A stretch of 9,793 nucleotides of DNA. It comes from an uncultured Cetobacterium sp. (GTDB taxonomy: Bacteria; Fusobacteriota; Fusobacteriia; Fusobacteriales; Fusobacteriaceae). The notes below the pieces were generated by a model. That model was not told the origin of the DNA and did no database searches. It saw nothing but the letters and a program-made list of their open reading frames with translations. Within the stretch, counting starts at the first letter, position 1, and every line of letters begins with the position of its first letter. Shown piece by piece: positions 5,893-9,793 of the stretch. Where the stretch lies: NCBI GenBank assembly GCA_900766645.1, contig CAAFWD010000009.1, forward strand, positions 1 through 9,793. The letters are read 5' to 3'. Both the position numbers and the translations under genes were made by a program.

Positions 5893-6576
5893 ATGGAGTT
5901 TGAACTGTTTAGTAAGCTACATCTATTATATCTTTTAGGGTATTCTTTTATTTTTACCCTTTTATATTTTGGAGTTGCAACTAGTCATCAACCTAAAAAA
6001 TCTATGAAAATTATCTCTTTGGTAATTTTAGCAATAAAATGTGGAGAACTATTTATTAGATATAAGATCATTGGGGAAGCATGGTACTCTCTTTTACCTT
6101 TTCATCTTTGTAATATAACATTGATCTTTGCTATTTTTGGCTCTATATTTAGATTTCAACCTCTACTTCAAGCAACATTTTTTTGGGCTATAGGTGCTCT
6201 ATTTGCTATTTTAACACCAGAAGTTAGAGATACTTTTCCAAGTTTCTTTAATATTAGCTTTTTTTCAACACACTTTTATATTTTATTTACAGCTATTGTT
6301 GAATACAAAGTTTTCAAACTTAGACCTAATCCAGGGACATGGTTAGGGTCACTACTAACACTTAATGGAATTGCAGTTGGAGTTTACTTTATAAATTCTA
6401 TTCTTGGAACAAATTATTTGTACATAAGCCAAAAACCAACTTTCAATTCACCTTTAAATTATTTAGGTCCATGGCCTTATTATATAATTTCTGTTGAAAT
6501 CATATACATGATTCTTACTTTAGGCCTATTATTTCTTTTTAAAAAAAAAGATTACAAGGTAAAATTAAACAGGTAG
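5893..6576 (+). CDS. YwaF/TMEM164-like (TIGR02206-type) integral membrane protein
   Basis: This encodes a 227-residue protein with about six or seven membrane spans (roughly 10-28, 38-55, 66-86, 91-108, 122-140, 153-170, 195-216) and a basic C-terminal tail. The pattern of WYSLLPFHLCNI at 64-75, STHFYILF at 125-132, and GTNYLYIS followed by LGPWPYYI at 172-198 matches my memory of the YwaF/TIGR02206 family, which is distantly grouped with eukaryotic TMEM164. The bacterial function is unknown to me. C73 and H127 lie at positions that could correspond to the Cys/His pair reported as needed for human TMEM164 acyltransferase activity; I recall that pair from the literature and cannot align it here. 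ATG 5893 has AGGAG 7 bases upstream. It is second in the rnhA transcript, and its TAG stop lies inside the terminator stem. Confidence 0.75.
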   Translation: MEFELFSKLHLLYLLGYSFIFTLLYFGVATSHQPKKSMKIISLVILAIKCGELFIRYKIIGEAWYSLLPFHLCNITLIFAIFGSIFRFQPLLQATFFWAIGALFAILTPEVRDTFPSFFNISFFSTHFYILFTAIVEYKVFKLRPNPGTWLGSLLTLNGIAVGVYFINSILGTNYLYISQKPTFNSPLNYLGPWPYYIISVEIIYMILTLGLLFLFKKKDYKVKLNR

Positions 6577-6595
6577 ACTATTAATCTACCTGTTT
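6567..6595. terminator. Bidirectional terminator containing the stop codons of both convergent genes
   Basis: An 11-base stem AAACAGGTAGA/TCTACCTGTTT (6567-6577 with 6585-6595) closes a 7-base loop. The plus strand continues with TTTTCTTTTTTTT, a strong T run; the minus strand has the weaker TTTAATTTT. The YwaF-like TAG (6574-6576) lies in the left arm and the exporter-like TAG (6586-6588 on minus) in the right arm. Confidence 0.9.
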
Positions 6596-7122
6596 TTTCT
6601 TTTTTTTATTATTTTTTTTATTCTTTCTGCATGCTTGACATTCTTGTACTCTCCATTTAAAAGCCAATTGATTGTTAAGCATATTATAACTCCTATTATA
6701 GTAGTTAAAATTCTTCTTATAGCCCAAAAATAAGGATCTCTTCCCTCCATATTAGTTGCAATTCCTAAAAAAACTATACATGCTATCGTATTTGATCCAT
6801 GCATTTTCAACATATATGTGCTCCCAAAAATTATTATAACCATAGCTATTCCTATTCCTACAACTTGGATTACTGTAGTCGGATCATGACCTATTATATA
6901 TATAGATGCCAATCCCACTAACCCTCCAAAAACTGTTCCTGCACACCTTTGAACTCCTACTTTAAATGAATTTACTACATCTCCCTGAAGACATGATACA
7001 GCTGCAATTGCTGCATAAAAAGGATTCATATCAAACTTTACTTTTAATATATATACACATAAAAATACAGATATTGATATTCTTAAACTTTTATTAGTTA
7101 CCTCTTTAAGCTCATCACTCAT
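6586..7122 (-). CDS. Aromatic-acid-exporter/FUSC-like small membrane protein
   Basis: This encodes 178 residues with about six membrane spans (12-28, 34-48, 61-77, 84-104, 111-124, 138-155) and a strongly basic tail (RIKKIIKKRKNR). The segment FYAAIAAVSCLQGDVVNSFKV with QRCAGTVFGGLVGL (35-71) resembles the ArAE/FUSC pattern of paired helices with a conserved R-GT-G turn. Full FUSC exporters are 600 residues or more with a repeat; this is one half-unit, as in the short ArAE_1 (DUF939-like) proteins, and would have to oligomerise. The substrate is unknown. The ATG at 7122 has GAGAGGA upstream. It is last of the minus operon, 17 bases after yigZ, ending in the shared terminator. Confidence 0.7.
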   Translation of the reverse strand: MSDELKEVTNKSLRISISVFLCVYILKVKFDMNPFYAAIAAVSCLQGDVVNSFKVGVQRCAGTVFGGLVGLASIYIIGHDPTTVIQVVGIGIAMVIIIFGSTYMLKMHGSNTIACIVFLGIATNMEGRDPYFWAIRRILTTIIGVIICLTINWLLNGEYKNVKHAERIKKIIKKRKNR

Positions 7123-7139
7123 AATTCCTCTCCCATAAT

Positions 7140-7718
7140 TTATAACTCTATAATTAAAATATCATTATAATCTTTTAATAAGTTCATAGTTTCATTCGAT
7201 ACTCTTACTCTATATGTTACTCTTTCATTATAGTCTTTATTTAAAATCTCTTCTGCTTTCGAATCTAATAGTTGATCAATCTCGCCTATTTTCTCATACG
7301 AAAAATCCAAAAGGACTTCTTTTCTTTCAATAAAATCTATAATTTCCCCTTCTAAAACTGCTAGTTTTGCTGTTTTAGCATAATTTCTAACTAATCCTCC
7401 AGCTCCTAATTTTATTCCACCAAAATATCTTGTAGCTACCACTACTATATTATTAACATCCATATATGTTAAAATTTCACCCATAGGTTTTCCTGCTGTT
7501 CCACTTGGCTCCCCATCATCATCAGCTTTAAAATATTCTTGACCATTATCTACAACTCTATAAACTGTACAATTATGAGTTGCATCTGGATGCATCTCTC
7601 TTATAGTAGATATAAATTCTTCTGCTTCAATTTTTGTTGTTATTGGTTTTGCGTAACCTATAAATTTTGATTTTCTTTCTTCAAACTCTATTCTAACTTG
7701 TTTCTTTATACTCTTCAT
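7140..7718 (-). CDS. yigZ: YigZ/IMPACT-family protein
   Basis: This encodes 192 residues. The N-terminal UPF0029/IMPACT domain carries the hallmark strings DDDGEPSGTAGKPM at 67-80 and RYFGGIKLGAGGLVRNY at 97-113, with HPDATHNC at 43-50. The remainder (about 133-192) fits the smaller C-terminal domain with an EF-G-like fold seen in YigZ. Eukaryotic IMPACT/Yih1 modulates Gcn2; the bacterial role is not settled, and a ribosome- or RNA-related function is only suggested by the fold. ATG 7718 is chosen because GGGAG lies 5 bases upstream; a TTG at 7730 in frame would add four residues and overlap the protease gene. The gene follows the M50 protease with a 1-base gap, so coupled translation is likely. 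Confidence 0.92.
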   Translation of the reverse strand: MKSIKKQVRIEFEERKSKFIGYAKPITTKIEAEEFISTIREMHPDATHNCTVYRVVDNGQEYFKADDDGEPSGTAGKPMGEILTYMDVNNIVVVATRYFGGIKLGAGGLVRNYAKTAKLAVLEGEIIDFIERKEVLLDFSYEKIGEIDQLLDSKAEEILNKDYNERVTYRVRVSNETMNLLKDYNDILIIEL

Positions 7719-7719
7719 T

Positions 7720-8319
7720 CTAACTCCCAACTACAAAATTAAGTACTTTTAATACCACTCTAAACATTGGCATCAATATTTTAGATATTATTCCTGTATA
7801 GCCCAATAAAATTACTATAACCAATCCTATTCTATCATAATTAAATACTTTTATTCTATTTTCTAAACTTAAAAAAGATGCTACTACTCTTGACCCATCT
7901 AAAGGAGGAATCGGAATTAAATTAAAACATCCTAATAACATATTCATAACCATAAAATATGAAGTTATTGGATTAAATGTTAATATATTAAATCTAATTA
8001 ATAGTCCTACAATTATCATCAATAAAAAATTCATTGCAGAACCTGCAATTGCTACAAAAAATTCTCCCCATTTTTCATTTTTTAAAGCCCAGTAATTGAC
8101 TGGAACTGGTTTTGCCCAACCTATAACAAAAGAGGAACCTGAAAGCAACATAACTATTGGAAGTATTGTTCCCATTGGATCTAAATGTTTTAGTGGATTT
8201 AAAGATAATCTACCATAATATTTTGCTGTTTTATCTCCACATAAATATGCCACATAGCCATGAGCTATCTCATGAAGAACTAATGACATTAATAATATTA
8301 TAATTTTATAAATAATCAT
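7720..8319 (-). CDS. M50-family (site-2 protease-like) membrane zinc metalloprotease
   Basis: This encodes 199 residues that are almost all membrane spans. The zinc motif HEIAH (residues 16-20) lies in the first span; GRLSLNPLKHLDPMGTI (36-52) and GWAKPVPVN (67-75) are typical of the short S2P-like group; FNLIPIPPLDGSRV (132-145) supplies the third zinc ligand, D141, in the NxxPxPxLDG motif. There is no PDZ or CBS domain. All catalytic residues are present. The family cuts substrates within the membrane, often to release anti-sigma factors or clear signal-peptide remnants; the substrate here is unknown, and no sigma/anti-sigma pair is adjacent. ATG 8319 has GAGGTGA about 5 bases upstream. It lies 30 bases after comEC and one base before yigZ, in the middle of the operon. 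Confidence 0.93.
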   Translation of the reverse strand: MIIYKIIILLMSLVLHEIAHGYVAYLCGDKTAKYYGRLSLNPLKHLDPMGTILPIVMLLSGSSFVIGWAKPVPVNYWALKNEKWGEFFVAIAGSAMNFLLMIIVGLLIRFNILTFNPITSYFMVMNMLLGCFNLIPIPPLDGSRVVASFLSLENRIKVFNYDRIGLVIVILLGYTGIISKILMPMFRVVLKVLNFVVGS

Positions 8320-8349
8320 ATATTCACCTCAAAGAATAGAGTAACATAT

Positions 8350-9576
8350 CTATATTTCTAAAGTCAAATATGGAATTTTAGATATTATTTCCATACTCTC
8401 TATAAAAAGAGTATATATAAAATATGTAAATGGAGATATCAACCAATGCAAATTAATATTTGATAATAACAATGTTACAAATGAAAGAACTATAAATAAA
8501 CTTCCAATTGGTATTAAAACTAAATTACTTAAAAAGGAAAATAGTGGTAATGATGAAAAATATATAATAAATATTGGAGACATGCATACTTGAATTACTA
8601 AAATTAAAGATATATTATTTAAAATATCTCCTTTCCAATTTTTCTCTTTTATTTTTGGAATTTTCGGGTAAATAAATATAATTGCAAATACAGCCACATA
8701 AGACATCAAAAAAGAGACATTATACAACCATCCTGGATATAAAAAAACTGATAAAATAAATGCTATCCCAAAACTTTTTCTTACATCTCCTTTTTCATAT
8801 ATTACATCTCCAAGTACAAATATTATTCCCATTATATATGCCCTTAAAATAGATGGCGTAATTCCTATCGTTAAAACATAAAAACTTAATATTCCTAAAG
8901 TAACAATACCTCTAACCTCTTTTTTTATTTTTAATTTTTTTAAAACTATATATACGAAAGATATAATGACTCCTAAATGTAATCCTGAAATAACCAAAAG
9001 ATGTGCTGACCCTGTATATTTAAATTTATTCTTTAGATCAAAATCGATAAAATCTCCATCTCCTAAAATTATTCCTCTCAATATATTTCTAAAATCCACA
9101 CTATAACTTTCAGATATTTCATCAATTTTATTTACAAAATAATTTTTCATAATTCTTTCTTTTTCATCTACAATTTCTGGCATTATGTCATATTTTTTAC
9201 TTCTTCCCCATTTTTTTATGCTTAAAATCTCTCCAGTTATCTCAACCTCTCCATCTCTTACTCCATTAGTTGAGAAGAATAAATTCTTAATTGGCATTTT
9301 TTCATCTATTTTTTTTATTCGTCCTATTCCATTATTAATTACTCCCTCTAACCTTACAACATCTCCTATATGCAGTTCTTTTCTATGTAAATTATTGTCT
9401 AACCTGTATAAAAATGTACATAAGATTAATAACATAAATATAAGATACTGTCTCTTATAAAACATTACTATAAAGCTTAAAGCTAATACCTCTATACACA
9501 AAATTAAAAAAGGGAGGTAACAGAAGCTCACTCCTATAGTTATCATTGATAAAACAATAAGATATATAACTTCCAT
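8350..9576 (-). CDS. comEC: ComEC/Rec2-family DNA-uptake channel, without metallo-beta-lactamase domain
   Basis: This encodes 408 residues. N-terminal spans (about 4-57) are followed by a soluble, beta-rich OB-like region (66-145, IGDVVRLEGVI), then the competence domain: FKYTGSAHLLVISGLHLGVI at 185-204, PSILRAYIMG at 241-250, YPGWLYNVSFLMSYVAVFAI at 280-299, and the polytopic end with FSFLSNLVLIPIG (346-358). In the family this protein carries single-stranded DNA across the inner membrane during transformation. Many ComEC proteins are 700-800 residues and end in a metallo-beta-lactamase nuclease-like domain; this one stops at a normal TAA with no HxHxDH motif. ATG 9576 has AGGAGG 7 bases upstream, overlapping the preceding TAG stop. 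It is followed by the M50 protease gene. Confidence 0.93.
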   Translation of the reverse strand: MEVIYLIVLSMITIGVSFCYLPFLILCIEVLALSFIVMFYKRQYLIFMLLILCTFLYRLDNNLHRKELHIGDVVRLEGVINNGIGRIKKIDEKMPIKNLFFSTNGVRDGEVEITGEILSIKKWGRSKKYDIMPEIVDEKERIMKNYFVNKIDEISESYSVDFRNILRGIILGDGDFIDFDLKNKFKYTGSAHLLVISGLHLGVIISFVYIVLKKLKIKKEVRGIVTLGILSFYVLTIGITPSILRAYIMGIIFVLGDVIYEKGDVRKSFGIAFILSVFLYPGWLYNVSFLMSYVAVFAIIFIYPKIPKIKEKNWKGDILNNISLILVIQVCMSPIFIIYFSSLPLFSFLSNLVLIPIGSLFIVLSFVTLLLSNINLHWLISPFTYFIYTLFIESMEIISKIPYLTLEI

Positions 9577-9587
9577 TCCCTCTCCTC

Positions 9588-9767
9588 CTACTCTTTATAT
9601 TTATAATAAAAAATATAAGATAACATAAATGAGATTCCTGAAAAAACTGCCGCTGAGTATATTCCAAACTTTGTTACTTCACCCATTCCTCTTAAAACTA
9701 GCATAAATGGTAGTGATACTATCGATATTAAAAATGCCATTTTTAAGAAAAATCCTTGTATTCCAAA
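9588..9767 (-). CDS. Unidentified membrane protein, C-terminal 59 residues only
   Basis: The frame is open from the end of genuine sequence (9767) to TAG at 9588-9590. The visible protein has two hydrophobic segments, FLKMAFLISIVSLPFMLVL (about 7-25) and IYSAAVFSGISFMLSYIFYY (about 36-55), joined by the short polar turn RGMGEVTK and ending in KYKE. I do not recognise the family. The stop overlaps the comEC ribosome site and is 11 bases from the comEC start, so it belongs to the same operon and is probably translationally coupled. Any extension of the frame into 9768-9793 is artificial, because that stretch is adapter. A longer open frame at 9455-9667 on the same strand is out of phase with both genes and not real. 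Confidence 0.65.
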   Translation of the reverse strand, partial: FGIQGFFLKMAFLISIVSLPFMLVLRGMGEVTKFGIYSAAVFSGISFMLSYIFYYKYKE

Positions 9768-9769
9768 AC

Positions 9770-9793
9770 AGATCGGAAGAGCACACGTCTGAA
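9770..9793 (+). other. Illumina TruSeq adapter read-through (artefact)
   Basis: The last 24 bases match, without mismatch, the beginning of the standard TruSeq read-1 adapter, which starts AGATCGGAAGAGCACACGTC. The G+C content jumps to about half here, against about 30% elsewhere. The reading frame of the last gene is broken from this point. Treat the contig as ending at 9769. Confidence 0.97.

Noticed and set aside
9455..9667. Minus-strand open frame of 70 codons overlapping the comEC start.
   Set aside because: It is out of phase with comEC and with the membrane gene upstream, and both of those fit operon spacing and ribosome sites better.
1..9793. CRISPR array, insertion sequence, prophage, toxin-antitoxin or defence island.
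   Set aside because: No spaced direct repeats, transposase, integrase or defence-type genes were seen; nearly all sequence is explained by housekeeping genes.

Overview
The window looks like a complete short draft contig, by eye about 30% G+C, probably from a Fusobacteriota bacterium (Fusobacterium/Cetobacterium-like). The clues are very AT-rich coding, strong AGGAGG ribosome sites and Firmicutes-like housekeeping genes, combined with outer-membrane/LPS genes: an LptD-like protein and ADP-heptose synthesis. The phylum call is an inference from this mixture; the genus cannot be fixed by eye. The last 24 bases (9770-9793) are not biological: they match the start of the Illumina TruSeq read-through adapter.

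Layout, left to right. (1) 1-1228, minus: 5' part of an lptD-like gene running off the left edge, with its own extended -10 promoter. (2) 1277-1633, minus: trxA (thioredoxin) with a -35/-10 promoter and a terminator. (3) 1634-1868: gene-free, holding the trxA promoter and an unexplained compound inverted repeat (1747-1801). (4) 1869-3469, minus: rfaE2-tsaE-tsaB, a packed three-gene operon joining an LPS-heptose enzyme to two t6A tRNA-modification factors. (5) 3591-4166, plus: ruvC, divergent from rfaE2 and starting at TTG. (6) 4201-5092, minus: rpmE then upp, with a terminator between them inside the upp leader. (7) 5257-6576, plus: rnhA (hybrid-binding domain plus RNase H) and a YwaF/TMEM164-like membrane protein. 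(8) 6586-9767, minus: an unidentified membrane protein (partial), comEC (without the metallo-beta-lactamase domain), an M50 protease, yigZ and an aromatic-acid-exporter-like membrane protein, in one tight operon.

The genes are mostly housekeeping: envelope assembly (lptD, rfaE2), redox (trxA), tRNA modification (tsaB, tsaE), recombination and R-loop/primer removal (ruvC, rnhA), pyrimidine salvage (upp), ribosome (rpmE) and DNA uptake (comEC). Convergent pairs (ruvC/upp and ywaF-like/exporter-like) share bidirectional terminators.

Several starts were reassigned from ribosome-site spacing and family N-termini: ruvC TTG 3591, rfaE2 GTG 3469, upp ATG 4824, rpmE ATG 5092, yigZ ATG 7718. I found no CRISPR array, insertion sequence, phage gene, tRNA or rRNA, and no clearly new multi-gene system. 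The points most worth a second look are the adapter tail, the compound repeat upstream of trxA, the terminator in the upp leader and the YwaF/TMEM164-like protein.
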